Assembly: GCF_030269925.1 (NCBI RefSeq)
Contig: NC_085112.1
Location: forward strand, 11,471,501-11,535,500
Direction: 5' to 3'
Length of the DNA: 64,000 nt
Source: Bombyx mori
Taxonomy: Eukaryota; Arthropoda; Insecta; Lepidoptera; Bombycidae
The notes below the pieces were generated by a model. The model ran no database searches. It was not told the origin of the DNA and was given only the letters and a program-made list of their open reading frames with translations. This document shows, one piece after another, positions 9,970 through 20,242 of this stretch. Position 1 is the first letter of the stretch, and every line of letters starts with the position of its first letter. A program made the translations under genes and the position numbers.

Positions 9970-12852
9970 TTAGTTCGCTCGTCGAGCCCTTCGTCGCAAG
10001 CGACGGGTTCGACGAAGACGGTGACCGGTGCTTGTGGTGCCTAAGAGCACCGTTAATGGATCAGGAGGATCCGTAATGACGTGCTTTGGGCGACGTCGAC
10101 GGTTTACCATTCGGTCTACTGGGTCGGGTATGTAATTTCCAGCGGCTACGATGAGAGGGTTCTCATGTCGTGCCGCCTTCTCAAAATGGCGCAGCGATGC
10201 CGACTGTAGATACTTACTGACAGAGTCAAGCTCCAGGTCATCGTGGAGATCCACGTTCCTCAGGAACCATGGCGCTCCGACGGCTATCCTGCAGAATCGG
10301 GATTGAATAACCTGAAGGGGCTTCAAGTTGGTGCGGGCTGCGTGAGCGAACACTACGCTTGCATACGTCATAACGGGGCGTATGCAAGTTTTGTAGAGAG
10401 TTACCTTATTACGGAGGGACAGTTTGCTTCGCTTGCAAAGCATAGGGTAGAGACGTCCTAATATGAAGGCGACACGGTCGCGTACCGTTTTAATATGGGG
10501 ACGGAATGTCATCCCTCTGTCGAGGGTGACGCCTAGGTATTTGACCTGCGAGGCCCACGGTATGGGCTGGCCAAAGAGAGTGACGGGGCTAACGGCGGAG
10601 GTGTTTGCGCGCCTATTAGGGAGTGGGATGCTCGAAGTGGTATTCGGAGGGCGACCCCTTTTGAAGAGCACCGCTGTGCTTTTCGTGGGGTTGATGTCGA
10701 TGCGCCACTTCCGGAACCACTGTCCCATGGTGGCTACTGCGATCTGGAGTCGCCGATGAAGCAGCGACATCTTCCTACACGAGTAGTAGATAGCCGTGTC
10801 ATCGGCGAAGAGCGCTAGATGGGTCTCCGGAGACCGGGGTATATCATTGATATACAAACTAAATAATAACGGGGAGAGCGCGGAGCCTTGCGGGACTCCG
10901 GCAGTCAGTTGACGGGGACGAGAACGAGTTCCCTCTACTCGATATCGAAACGAACGGTTCGACAAGAAGTCTCGTATGATGAGCACGAGTCTGTCTGGCA
11001 CTCCCATGTTGTACAGTTTGTAAATTAAACCGTTGTGCCAGACTTTGTCGAACGCCTTCGCGATGTCGAAGAAGAGGGCGCCGGTCGGGATTTGTTTACG
11101 CCTATTTAGTCCTATCAGGATGTGCTCCGTGAGGCGGTGCACTTGTTGTACGCACGAGTGTTTAGAGCGGAATCCGAACTGTTCGTCTATGAGAATTTTG
11201 TTCGCGGTAACAAAATCCCAGAGGCGTTTCCTAAGGAGCCGTTCGTAAATTTTTCCTATCGTCGGGAGGAGACTAATCGGACGGTAACTAGAAGTTTCGT
11301 TTGTCGGTTTGCCCGGCTTATGTATACCGATAACGTCCGCTTCTTTCCACACCGCGGGAAAGATGCAGTGCGTCATAGCGGCATTTAAAATTGTAGCCAA
11401 CATTGCTATCAGTTGGACTGGCAAGAGTTTTAGCGCGCGGTTGCGGATGCCGTCGGAGCCGGGTGCCTTCCTAGGTTGGAGGTTGTGGATCGCGTCTCTA
11501 ACTTCGTCAGTGGTAATGGGGGGTAACGCGTCCGAGGGCGGCAGGGAAGCTCTGCGCTCGACCTCCCTGTCGACTAACTCGGTGTGTTCGGGGTCCGCGT
11601 GTTGAGTGCTGGTGGTGCACTGCTCTTGCAGTGCATCGGCCAGCAGCTCAGCCTTGTCATCGTCATCGAATGCCGGTGGTTGGCCTGAAGGGCGTACGAG
11701 GGGAGGCATAGTAGCGGTAGTTTCGGATTTGAGAGTCCTAGCTAGTCGCCAGTATGCTTGGTGGGAGGGCGCGAGTTGTTCTAAATAACTATGCCAATTA
11801 TCGTTACGCGCGTCACTTAGGCGGGAGTGGACTTCGCGTTGTAGACGACGCATCCGAATCCGGTTTGAATGCGTGGGAAGACGATCGTAGGCCCGGATTG
11901 CCGCGTTCCTAACTCTTAAGAGATTCCTAAGTTCGGAGGACAGTCTGATGCGGTGGAAGCTGTCCTCCACATCGACTTCTTTTGAAGATCTAATGATCGC
12001 GGAAGAGATGTGATCGGTAATGATGTTTATGGATTCGACGGTGTCCTCGGGGGATAGATTCGAATCTGGGCCGTAAGGGAGGATTGGCGGAGCGGCTTCG
12101 GCTAGGCACGTGCCCAGCTTATTCCAATCCACCATGGTCCTCGTAACAGTGGCTGGGTTGTGAGGGCGACCGAGCTGCATAAGGACAGGTCGGTGGTCTG
12201 AGTCGAGCTCTGACAGTGCTTCGATGGAACGTAAGCGCAGAGTTACGTTCCTAAGCAATGCCAGGTCTATAGTGCTCGGACGGAGCGCGATGTTATACGG
12301 ATAACATGTTGGAGTTGGGGGACCGACTACTTCAAAAGTGAGGTCGTCTATAAACGCGTCGAGACGCCTACCGTTAACGTTCGTACGATGGCAGTTCCAC
12401 CTAGTGTGGTGGCAATTTAAATCGCCTGCCAGGATGACGGAGTCTCCCATGCCAAACAGTGACTCGATGTCACTGCTCAGGAGGGGCTTGTCCGGGGGGA
12501 GATAAACGGATGCGATGACGATCGGCTGGTGTCCCGTCAGCGAGATACGGCACACTGACGCCTCGATATGTAAGAGCGAGGGAGTATCGAGAGGGACAAC
12601 GTGCAGGGCCCGCCTATAGTAAATGGCAGTCCCGCCTTTGGAGGCGGTGAGTCTGTCATTCCTAACCATGACGTAATTCGCGACTTTCGGGTCACGACGC
12701 GAGGGCTTCAGACAGGTCTCCTGCACTAACAAAATATCTACAAGATGGTCGCGGAGGAATTCGAAAATTTGATCGCGTTGCCGCGCGAGTCCGTTAGCAT
12801 TGTAGAATGCTAACGTAAGGGAATACGGTTTTTCTCTACCTTTTTGCGCCAT
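9970..12852 (-). CDS. LINE ORF2: AP-type endonuclease and reverse transcriptase, intact, 960 aa
   Basis: This protein nicks target DNA and copies the element RNA (target-primed reverse transcription). Residues 1-225 or so are an apurinic-type endonuclease: the N-terminal NANGL, catalytic QETCL, GDLNCHHTRWNC and the terminal SDHRPV are all present. The reverse transcriptase spans roughly 475-735, with RPISLLPTIGKIYERLL, FDIAKAFDKVWHNG, GVPQGSALSPLLFSLYIND, the active-site FADD (LALFADDTAIYYS) and KYLGVTLDR. The C-terminus is very basic. No stop or frameshift interrupts it and the length is normal for the Jockey group. The start is the ATG 20 nt after the ORF1 stop. It may still encode active enzyme able to act in trans if transcribed; this copy itself lacks its 5' promoter region. 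Confidence 0.9.
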   Translation of the reverse strand: MAQKGREKPYSLTLAFYNANGLARQRDQIFEFLRDHLVDILLVQETCLKPSRRDPKVANYVMVRNDRLTASKGGTAIYYRRALHVVPLDTPSLLHIEASVCRISLTGHQPIVIASVYLPPDKPLLSSDIESLFGMGDSVILAGDLNCHHTRWNCHRTNVNGRRLDAFIDDLTFEVVGPPTPTCYPYNIALRPSTIDLALLRNVTLRLRSIEALSELDSDHRPVLMQLGRPHNPATVTRTMVDWNKLGTCLAEAAPPILPYGPDSNLSPEDTVESINIITDHISSAIIRSSKEVDVEDSFHRIRLSSELRNLLRVRNAAIRAYDRLPTHSNRIRMRRLQREVHSRLSDARNDNWHSYLEQLAPSHQAYWRLARTLKSETTATMPPLVRPSGQPPAFDDDDKAELLADALQEQCTTSTQHADPEHTELVDREVERRASLPPSDALPPITTDEVRDAIHNLQPRKAPGSDGIRNRALKLLPVQLIAMLATILNAAMTHCIFPAVWKEADVIGIHKPGKPTNETSSYRPISLLPTIGKIYERLLRKRLWDFVTANKILIDEQFGFRSKHSCVQQVHRLTEHILIGLNRRKQIPTGALFFDIAKAFDKVWHNGLIYKLYNMGVPDRLVLIIRDFLSNRSFRYRVEGTRSRPRQLTAGVPQGSALSPLLFSLYINDIPRSPETHLALFADDTAIYYSCRKMSLLHRRLQIAVATMGQWFRKWRIDINPTKSTAVLFKRGRPPNTTSSIPLPNRRANTSAVSPVTLFGQPIPWASQVKYLGVTLDRGMTFRPHIKTVRDRVAFILGRLYPMLCKRSKLSLRNKVTLYKTCIRPVMTYASVVFAHAARTNLKPLQVIQSRFCRIAVGAPWFLRNVDLHDDLELDSVSKYLQSASLRHFEKAARHENPLIVAAGNYIPDPVDRMVNRRRRPKHVITDPPDPLTVLLGTTSTGHRLRRTRRLRRRARRAN

Positions 12853-12872
12853 TGATTACCGGTAAAGAATTT

Positions 12873-14459
12873 TTATAACGTGCGAGACACGGACTCGTAG
12901 ACGTCCATGTGATCGAAAGCGGCCGCGAGCCGCTGTTCGGGGGTTACCGACCTACGGATAGCATCTGCGAACGATCGCAGACGGTCAAAGTTTACCGCGG
13001 TGACGAAGTCGCGCACGAGCGCGAAGTCGTTGACGACTGAGGGTTGCGGGGGGCGGTACGCGGGCGCGGGGCGAGGTGCGAGCAGGGGCTGAGGCGCGTG
13101 ACGTGTCGCAGGCGGGAGCTGGGGTACGTTTTGTGTTCCCTCCTTCGTATACGGCAGCGGTTTTTTCCACGCCGAGACGGTGGGAACCGCAGCCGGTACG
13201 AAGGCTGGTTTCGGCACTGAAGGCGCCGAAGTCTTTGGGTCGACGGTTCGGGGGGCTGGGTGGTTCAGGCGTTTACGCGGAGCCCTAGGACATCCGCGGT
13301 AGTTTGCCGGGTGCCCTTGCTTAAGGCATAGGACACAGCTTGGGGGTTCCGTCGCGGTTTCCCTAACACGCGAACATTCTGTGGTTGCGTGATCGCCGAG
13401 GCATTTCACGCAGCGGGGGCGCGCGTGGCAATTACGCGCTGAGTGGCCATAGAGCTGGCACCTGTGGCACTGCCCGGGAGTACCACGTTTATGGGGGGCT
13501 TCGATGGTGACCCCGGAGAGGCCGCATATCGTTTTGAGACATGAGATTCTTTTCTTTGCCTCCGGGGTTGATTCTAGCGCGACGAGAATCATATTGTACG
13601 GCTGTCTGCCGCGTCCGCTGTGCATCCGGTGCACACTAATTATTGGGAGGGACTGACCGATCAGATCCTCCTTTACGTAGTCTATGTCGAGTTCCTTGGG
13701 GACTCCACGTATCACTACGCGGAGTTCGCGGTCCTCCTGAAGAGCATAGGTGTGATAACCTATGTTCTCCTTTCGGAGGTAAGCAGAGAGGGCCCTATGG
13801 TCGCCCGGCGTTGCGACCTTAATCTGAATCCCATGCGCGACGTTACGCGCATGGGTATAATTAATTTTGTTGGCCTGAAGGGCCTGGGATACGCGATTCC
13901 ACGCTGACTTCTCCTGGAGTATCAGCGGGGGCGGGACAACTGTTTTAGGCGCGGGCGCGGTTTTTGGGCGCGGCGGTGGGATTACGCGGCGGGCGGAGTC
14001 CGACTCCGGCGTTACGACTACCTGCGGTCGGGAGGCGGTCGCGGACTTGGTTTGCTTCGTCATGGAGCTCCGGGACTCCACGACGCGAGTACGCTTTTTA
14101 CCGCGCGTTACAGTTTGGAACCCATCCGAGGTTCCGGGTTGAGGGCTAGTCGCGGACTCGAAGTCCATCTCCGATTCGGTATCGGAGCCTGAACTAGACG
14201 CTATTGAGGTCGCGACGGACGAAACTGACGTGATTGACGCGGGCGCGGGGGTAGCGGGGGCGGGGGCGTTAGACGCTACGGCGGCGGCGTGCGTACGTGC
14301 GCTTGAACACGGACCGGCGGCGGGGCACGCGAGGCATGCCTGCGAGGCATGTTTGGCGACGGCGGCGAGAGATGCGGGGGGAGAATAATTACCAAATGAG
14401 GCCCTATAGGCTTCGAATTCGGGCGCGATTGACGGATATTTTTCCCGAATGAAGTCGAT
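12873..14459 (-). CDS. LINE ORF1 (gag-like nucleic-acid-binding protein), N-terminus missing
   Basis: The frame is open for 528 residues from the insertion boundary. The first methionine appears only after 97 codons (14168), so the 431-residue reading from that ATG is an internal piece and the authentic start was lost when the element was 5'-truncated. The order is a Ser/Ala/Pro-rich low-complexity region, a PRE_C2HC-type domain (around VIRGVPKELDIDYVKEDLIG), three zinc knuckles (CHRCQLYGHSARNC, CVKCLGDHATTEC, CVLCLKQGHPANYRGC), and a Pro-rich tail. The protein coats the element RNA in the ribonucleoprotein particle. The stop is at 12873-12875. High GC and strong third-position G/C bias contrast with the host DNA on either side. 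Confidence 0.85.
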   Translation of the reverse strand: MDFIREKYPSIAPEFEAYRASFGNYSPPASLAAVAKHASQACLACPAAGPCSSARTHAAAVASNAPAPATPAPASITSVSSVATSIASSSGSDTESEMDFESATSPQPGTSDGFQTVTRGKKRTRVVESRSSMTKQTKSATASRPQVVVTPESDSARRVIPPPRPKTAPAPKTVVPPPLILQEKSAWNRVSQALQANKINYTHARNVAHGIQIKVATPGDHRALSAYLRKENIGYHTYALQEDRELRVVIRGVPKELDIDYVKEDLIGQSLPIISVHRMHSGRGRQPYNMILVALESTPEAKKRISCLKTICGLSGVTIEAPHKRGTPGQCHRCQLYGHSARNCHARPRCVKCLGDHATTECSRVRETATEPPSCVLCLKQGHPANYRGCPRAPRKRLNHPAPRTVDPKTSAPSVPKPAFVPAAVPTVSAWKKPLPYTKEGTQNVPQLPPATRHAPQPLLAPRPAPAYRPPQPSVVNDFALVRDFVTAVNFDRLRSFADAIRRSVTPEQRLAAAFDHMDVYESVSRTL

Positions 14460-14470
14460 GAAATCTTGCT
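14460..14470. repeat. Right target-site duplication of the BMC1 copy
   Basis: This is the exact copy of the 11-mer at 9742-9752. It marks where element-derived coding sequence stops and host DNA resumes. Confidence 0.8.
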
Positions 14471-14895
14471 ATTATTATGCGTAGTACCTATCTTCACGAT
14501 AAATTCCGACAATGAATACGAACATTACCAACAAAGAAATGTGAACCGTAAATCTGAGGTCGGAAAACCCCTATTTGTATTACTTAGTATCTTTTTCCTC
14601 GTTACTATTCTCGCTAAATTGACTTCAGTCGTAAATATCACTTGATAGAATAATCGGCCCGCATACATTGTATCCTTCGTGTAGGGTCACGCGGGTATAA
14701 GGGAGAGCCTAGAGGTTAGAGGTTTCTCACAAATCTGAATAAAAATCTAATTTCGAATACAAATAGAACGGAATTGAAACAAACCACTACCAGTTTAATG
14801 AATTTTAAATACAGTAATGCAATTTTTATGCTCTTTAACAGAGTCACAACCTCGAGAATCCGGTGGTCACAGGTCACATCGAGAAAGAGGGTAAG

Positions 14896-15337
14896 ATTTT
14901 TTATTTATTGCTTGTTTGGGTGGACGAGTTCACGGCCTACCCGATCTTAAATGGTTACCGGAGCCCATAGGCATCTACAATGTAAATACCGCTACCCACC
15001 TTGAGACATGAGTTGTAAGGTCTCACTTTTAACAGTACAACGGCTGCCCCGCCCTTCAAACCGAAACGCATTACTGCTTCACGGCAAAAATAGGCAGGGT
15101 GGTGGTACCTACCCGTGCGGACTCACAAGACGTCCAACCACCAGGAATTACGCAAATTATAATTTTTGCCGGTTTGATTTTTATCACGCGATGTTATTCC
15201 TTTACCGTGGAAGTGAATCGTGAACATTTATTAAGCACGTATTTCATTAGAAAAATTGGTACCCGCCTGCAGGATTCGAACACCGATGCATTGCTACATA
15301 GGCGCCAGATGTCTTATCCTTTAGGCCACGACGACTT
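14896..15337 (-). mobile_element. Bm1 SINE, near full length
   Basis: From the T-rich end to the tRNA-like head in reverse (GGATTCGAACACCGATGC for the B box, TCCTTTAGGCCACGACGACT for the A box). Confidence 0.85.
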
Positions 15338-15540
15338 CGATGACGAAGAATCCAGATTCGTCTAACTGATCGAATTAAAGCTAACCGTCAATGGTACCTT
15401 CGATTGCAGGTGCTCTCCCTTAACAAAGAGGAAGAGACTAGCCTAGTCTACTGCCTTTATTAAGACGAAGCAGTGCTTTTCTGACGTATGTTCTTAAGCC
15501 GACAGCATGTGCGAGAAACAACATAATAGTCTTAAAAAAA

Positions 15541-15848
15541 GATCAATTATTTTCCTAAATCGTATTCTGACAAGTTTTTTTTTATTAGCTTGACCGAGGC
15601 CAATCTTTGTGGCGTCTGCCTAGAACATGTCCAGCATTTTCATATGGCTGTGGTAAATGCTGACTTAGGGATTCATCGAAAAGTGGTCTCCAAAAGATCT
15701 ATTATTTTCCTAAATCGTATTTTGACACGCTTTTATTAGCTTGACCGAAGCCAATCTGTGTGGCGTCTGCCTAGAACATGTCTACCATTTTCATGTAGCT
15801 GTGGTAAATGCTGACTTAGGGGTTCACCGAAGAATGGTCGGCAATGTT
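15541..15848. repeat. Tandem duplication, about 155 bp x 2
   Basis: Units 15541-15695 and 15696-15848 share TATTTTCCTAAATCGTATT, CAATCT..GTGGCGTCTGCC and GGTAAATGCTGACTTAGGG, with about 10 percent differences. Non-coding. Confidence 0.8.
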
Positions 15849-16604
15849 TTCTGAATACTACGGCTCCCAAATGAGATGTACTGGTGATATGACGTATTGT
15901 AAGCTCGTCAGTTTCTGATGCAAAACAGCCCTGTCTTTCGGGTCCAAAGGCTAGATTAGGTTCAAGGGCTAGATGGATATCATTGAGATATCGACTTATG
16001 TCTAAAGATAGATGGGCGCTTTGTTATGTTTCTGAGATTCGTAACCCCATTCAGTCAGTTCAGGGCGAGTCGTAAACCAATTCACTGGTCTAAGCATTTT
16101 TTATCGATCTACGTTATGGAATTTTTCAACTTTATTTTTGCCAACTTCAACACGCCCGATAAAATTGAAAACTTGTGCACGTAGCAAGGGCCGGTGATAA
16201 TAACACTAGTTTTATTACTTTGTTTAATACGTGGGATCACTAAGATAATATATATGTATATAATAATATTCCAGGGTGTTTTATGTAATTTTGAAATTAT
16301 ATTTATAATTTATAATAATAGTTATTTAATTTTAGTCTAATTTTATTCGGTTCAAAACCACTACCACGCAACCACGCGCGCGGACAAAAAAAACTTTTTT
16401 AATAATGCCCCCATTACGAGAGTTGTGTTACCATTTTGAATCCAATGGCTCGCCCGAACGCGCTTTATTGAACTTTTCAAACAATTTATGTTAAGGTCAC
16501 AAAAAATTTGATATGTTATTTCATAATTTTTTTCGTAGTAGGGTAAAACGGCTTTTATACTAAATAAATGATGGAAGCAACGCTGAACTGAACTTTGACT
16601 TTTT

Positions 16605-16790
16605 TTTTAACAGGAGAAAATCGCCGGATACTCGTGGTGAGGTATGTGGGAGCTGAACCTCACTAAAAACTCCTGCCGCTCACAACCGGCGCCCTACCCC
16701 GGACCGGGCCGGAGCCCAGTCGGGGCTATTGAGACGGCGGGACAAGGTTGACGCAGAGCACATTACATCCATTGCGGAACTTTGACTTAT
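16605..16790 (-). mobile_element. Probable LINE 3' end, unclassified
   Basis: A T run (16600-16608) is followed by a GC-rich stretch (GCCGGATACTCGTGGTGAGG, CTACCCCGGACCGGGCCGGA) that is out of character with the flanks. A poly(T)-bounded GC-rich island fits a 5'-truncated minus-strand retroelement. No coding match was seen. Confidence 0.35.
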
Positions 16791-17664
16791 AAAGTACGTA
16801 TAAAGTACTTATAAAGTAAGACTTTGACGAATAAAAATCTAGTCTTACGTGACTTTGAAAACTGAAATGTACTCGTAATGTCGGAAGAAGTGAATTCAAC
16901 AATGAGGTCATTAGACAGTGTTTATTGTCGGGGCGAGTACTCGAGGCTCAGGGGTAACAACAGAAAAAAGATAGAGAAAGAGAGTAGCCGATCTTATTAC
17001 CCGTAGTCAAAGTTTTTACATCAAATCGAAAATCACTAAGATCGTGTTTATTATCTCGAAAAAGAATCGCATTTTGAAAATAAATACAATACGAAATACC
17101 AGAAATAGATACGATGCAAAAATACGAGATTAAACTGATTAAAAACAATTTAGGGAATGTTTTTTTTTCGCAAACCTCAAAATTTTCTCAACAACTCAAC
17201 CGCACACGATTTAATTTAATTTATTAAATTCAAAGAATAATAAAACAAAATTTTATCATCAAATTTGATTCCGTCATAAAAAAAAAAAATTTATAATATC
17301 AAAAATTTACACCCAACACAACGTAAGTAAACAATGGTACGGGATCATGATTAATAACACAACTCGAATTATCTCGACATTCGTATCGGGTTTCCTCGTT
17401 ATTTCGAGTTCTCGAACATAATACTTTTGCGGAATTAATTTGAAAAACTCCATTAAGTGGCCGACGTTCAATCACTCAAATAAATAAATAAAAAAATTTA
17501 ATTACGTCTTTCCTATAACTTTGTACCAAATTAAAATCAGTAGAAGCTTGTTGTGAGAATTTATAATTTTATTTGTTCTTTCTATGGGCCTTTCAAGATA
17601 TAATGACGGCGTCTAATTTTAATTAAGTTTACTGATTCTGTTTTTCAAGGAAAATGGTTTTCTT

Positions 17665-17812
17665 TTATATTTAATGAGTTCACGGCCAACCGGATGTTAA
17701 GTGGCTACCCGAGCTCGTAGACATCAAAGACTACTTACTGCTTCTTTTCAAACGGAATGCATTACTGCTTCGTGCCAAAAATAAGATAGGATGGTGAAAT
17801 CTACGTCTCTTC
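17665..17812 (-). mobile_element. Bm1 SINE, decayed
   Basis: GAGTTCACGGCCAACCGGAT, GTTAAGTGGCTACC, AATGCATTACTGCTTCGTG; many gaps. Confidence 0.55.
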
Positions 17813-17841
17813 ATCCAACATACAACATACTTCATTACACA

Positions 17842-18180
17842 TTTTTTTCTTATTTTTTTCTTTTTCCTACCTATGCTGATAGCCTTGAGAGGCTATTTCA
17901 GCTTCGCCTTAACGTGTGAGTTCACGGGGCTCAAACCGGAAATGTTGCTAGCACTGGCCTTAGCAAAAGCAGTGCTCTCAGAATCTACCACAGGATCGGA
18001 AACGCGACCCACTGAGAAGATACGGCAAGAAACTCAGTGGGCTGTGTCTATTGGTTAATTTACTCGTCGAGCCCTTCGTCGCAAGTGACCGGTTCGGCAA
18101 GGACGGAGACCGGTGACTGAGGTACCTAAAAGCACCGTTAATGGATCGGGAGGATCCGTAATGACGTGCTTAGGGCAGAT
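17842..18180 (-). mobile_element. BMC1 3' end, truncated copy
   Basis: A T-rich end followed by the BMC1 tail signature (CTATGCTGATAGCCTTGAGA) and then the 3' untranslated region through the GTAATGACGTGCTTAGGGC region of ORF2's end. Divergence from the long copy at 9752 is modest. The copy is directly abutted at 18181 by another LINE fragment on the other strand. Confidence 0.8.
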
Positions 18181-18185
18181 TATGT

Positions 18186-18556
18186 TTGTGGGTTTTTATT
18201 ACGAGATGTTTTCTTCACCGCCCACCGCCCGCCATCGAAGTAGAGTTCGTCCATACTACTTGGAGTCACTGCGTTCATACACAGTGCATTTCCAGAGATC
18301 TTTTTTGCCGCGTACCATCCGGCTTTGGAATGAGCTCCCTTCCACAGTGTTTCTCAAGCGCTATGACATGTCTGCCTTTAAACGCGGGTTGGCTCTGACT
18401 CTGGTATTGCTGAAGTCCATGGGCAACAGTAACCACTCACCATCAGGTGGTGCCTATGCTGATCTGGTTCGTGTTAGCAACATCGTCAGGTTTGAGTCCG
18501 GTGAAGCTGACATGGTCTCTCTAGACTCTAGACCATCAGCTTAGCAAGGAAAAAAG
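18186..18556 (+). mobile_element. LINE fragment: C-terminus of an ORF2 plus a 3' tail
   Basis: A plus-strand frame encodes YTVHFQRSFLPRTIRLWNEL and PSTVFLKRYDMSAFKRGL, the familiar C-terminal end of CR1/Jockey-type reverse transcriptases in moths. It then runs into the 3' segment used by CR1-like tails in the window (TTGCTGAAGTCCATGGG, CACCATCAGGTGG). After that comes a stretch resembling the BMC1 tail (GTTAGCAACATCGTCAGGTT), ending in an A-rich tract at 18545-18560. It is a relic with no start. Confidence 0.7.
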
Positions 18557-18910
18557 AAAACGAAGAAAATCAAAATCAGAGCATCCTATGATGTGCTTAT
18601 TCCAGTTGATAAACACAAACAAGATTCAATCAAAACAAATGACGATGCCAATTAAAAGTTCACGAAGTCGCATAAACTTTAATTAATTTGTTCTCACTTT
18701 CAGTCTGGTGATTAGGGACCTCTAATACCTCCGCTATTGTATAAATTAACTCTCTCGCGGCTACACTCAAGATAATTTCCCATTTGTGAAGTTAAAAGAG
18801 AGGAGCTGAGAATTTCGATGTTTTAAAATAAATAAATTGATGAATTTTATGATTCAACATTACATTAAAGTGCCGTTGATAATGGAATCAATCTGAAAGC
18901 ACGGGTTTTT

Positions 18911-19397
18911 GGAACGAAGTTCCTTATGGGACGATGCGGAGGGGTACTGTTATAATATTCGATTACAACATGGTCAATATAAAGTAAACTGCTGACCTAG
19001 CCTCAGTTGTTTACTTCGATTCTAAGTAATGACGCAAATCAAAAGTTTCGTCAGCATTTCGGTTACCACAGTAAATCAGATCGGTTGGAAACCTCGTTGT
19101 GGACACTTATCTAAAACGTGTACTTTCATATAATAAAATTACATTTTTCAGTTTCTGTAAAGTGTTTTTTTAAAAAGTCTCCATCATCCCACCTCGTAAC
19201 AGTACCCTAACCAGGAAAAAAACGTCCGTAACAATCGTGAATGAAGTGTACCAGAATAAGTTCGCACGCTACCGAATGACCGTGGGTTGTTGCGAAACCT
19301 CCAGTTTTATTTTCTTTGTACCTCGAATAGAACTTAAAATTAATATTTATATAATAAGGAACTTTGTTCCTATTCGGTGTCCCACGACACCACACAT
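18911..19397 (+). mobile_element. MITE-like family 2, copy A, interrupted by another MITE
   Basis: Begins with the palindrome GGAACGAAGTTCC and ends ATAAGGAACTTTGTTCC followed by a hairpin (GTGTCCCACGACAC) and CACACAT. A 254-bp insert sits at 18948-19201. The copy also lacks the internal stretch present in 27059-27432, deleted between AAC words. Confidence 0.7.
18948..19201. mobile_element. Nested MITE with TGTTA ends and GTAC duplication
   Basis: The host MITE's GGGGTACCCTAACC is split as GGGGTAC ... GTACCCTAACC, so GTAC (18944-18947 and 19202-19205) is a target-site duplication. The insert starts TGTTATAATATTCG and ends CCTCGTAACA, giving short inverted ends (TGTTA...TAACA). Non-coding. 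Confidence 0.7.
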
Positions 19398-19514
19398 CTT
19401 GTTTTGAATATACAAGTAGTAACCGGCTCCATCGAATCCCATTTTAGATTCAGGATCGTAAACTTAAATTAGAAATCTGTTCGTTTTTCTATTTTTACTA
19501 ACATTATATTGATT

Positions 19515-19797
19515 CGCCGGGGCCGGGTCAGCCCTAACAGCACCCTGAAAGCATTAACAGACCGTTATGACTGGTTCACTTGCAGACTAAAACCCTCAGA
19601 CACAGCCCACTGAGTTTCTCGCCGAATCTTCTCAGTAGGTCGCGTTTCCGATCCGGTGGTAGATTCTGCGAAGCACGGCTCTTGCTAGGGTTCGTGTTAG
19701 CAACGTCATCAGATTTGAGCCCCGTGAGCTCACCTACTAGTTAAGATTCCGCTGATATAACCTCTCAAGGCTATCAGCTTATGTAGGAAAAAAAAAT
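19515..19797 (+). mobile_element. BMC1 3' end, truncated copy with poly(A)
   Basis: This plus-strand copy carries the 3' untranslated block (CCCACTGAGTTTCTCGCCG, CGCGTTTCCGATCCGGTGG) and ends in GGCTATCAGCTTATGTAGG plus nine A residues. It is truncated to under 300 bp. Confidence 0.8.
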
Positions 19798-20112
19798 GTG
19801 TGCGTGTACTAGTGTACACACGTAAGAAGTGAAACTTATTTATGGCCTTATTTTTCGAAAAATGATCTACATGCAACTTTCTAGAAATTGGTTAAATAAA
19901 GTTAAATTAGATAAAGTTTAAACAAAAGGATTTTATTATCATAGACATGAATACAAAAAAGTTAAATTAGATAAAGTTTAAACAAAAGGATTTTATTATC
20001 ATAGACATGAATACAAAACAGATGGCGCGTAACGGAAAAATGTGACGCGTAACCGAAAAATGTGACGGTAAATTTTTTTCCAACGCCGATAAGGAAGTTT
20101 CACTTCAAAAAA
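19796..20112 (-). mobile_element. Family 3 repeat, partial reverse copy
   Basis: Carries GTGTACTAGTACACACG-type ends, the same two 57-bp units (AGTTAAATTAGATAAAGTTT each) and the CGCGTAACGGAAAAATGTGA repeats, in reverse to 43940-44245. It starts right at the poly(A) end of the BMC1 copy at 19515. Confidence 0.55.
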
Positions 20113-20242
20113 AGCAGACTAAATAAAAATAATAATAATGGTTGGTTCGAAGTAAGTATCAGTTCAATAGAATAGAATATTTTAAATGCATTCAACTGAT
20201 AATTATTTTTAATAAATGTATCTTTTTTATTTGATTGGTTTT

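Larger units (their letters stand above)
9752..14459 (-). mobile_element. 5'-truncated BMC1 non-LTR retrotransposon (Jockey-type LINE)
   Basis: The copy lies on the minus strand. Its 3' end is a poly(A) tail, seen as a T run from 9752, preceded by the GC-rich 3' untranslated region (about 9771-9969) that recurs in several truncated copies in this window. It carries ORF2 (EN-RT) intact and ORF1 without its beginning. The flanks share an 11-bp direct repeat, GAAATCTTGCT, at 9742-9752 and 14460-14470, the expected target-site duplication; one or two bases may be microhomology. The element is thus a clean, fairly young insertion truncated inside ORF1. BMC1 identity is from recognition of the tail and the Bombyx context. 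Confidence 0.85.

Noticed and set aside
10243..11788. Several plus-strand frames of 60-98 codons
   Set aside because: Antisense shadows of the GC-rich LINE ORF2.
13076..14149. Plus-strand frames of 61-95 codons
   Set aside because: Antisense shadows of the LINE ORF1.
14276..14512. 78-codon frame just upstream of the LINE ORF1 ATG
   Set aside because: It is in a different frame from ORF1 and crosses the insertion boundary. The genuine ORF1 continuation is in the other frame through 14459.
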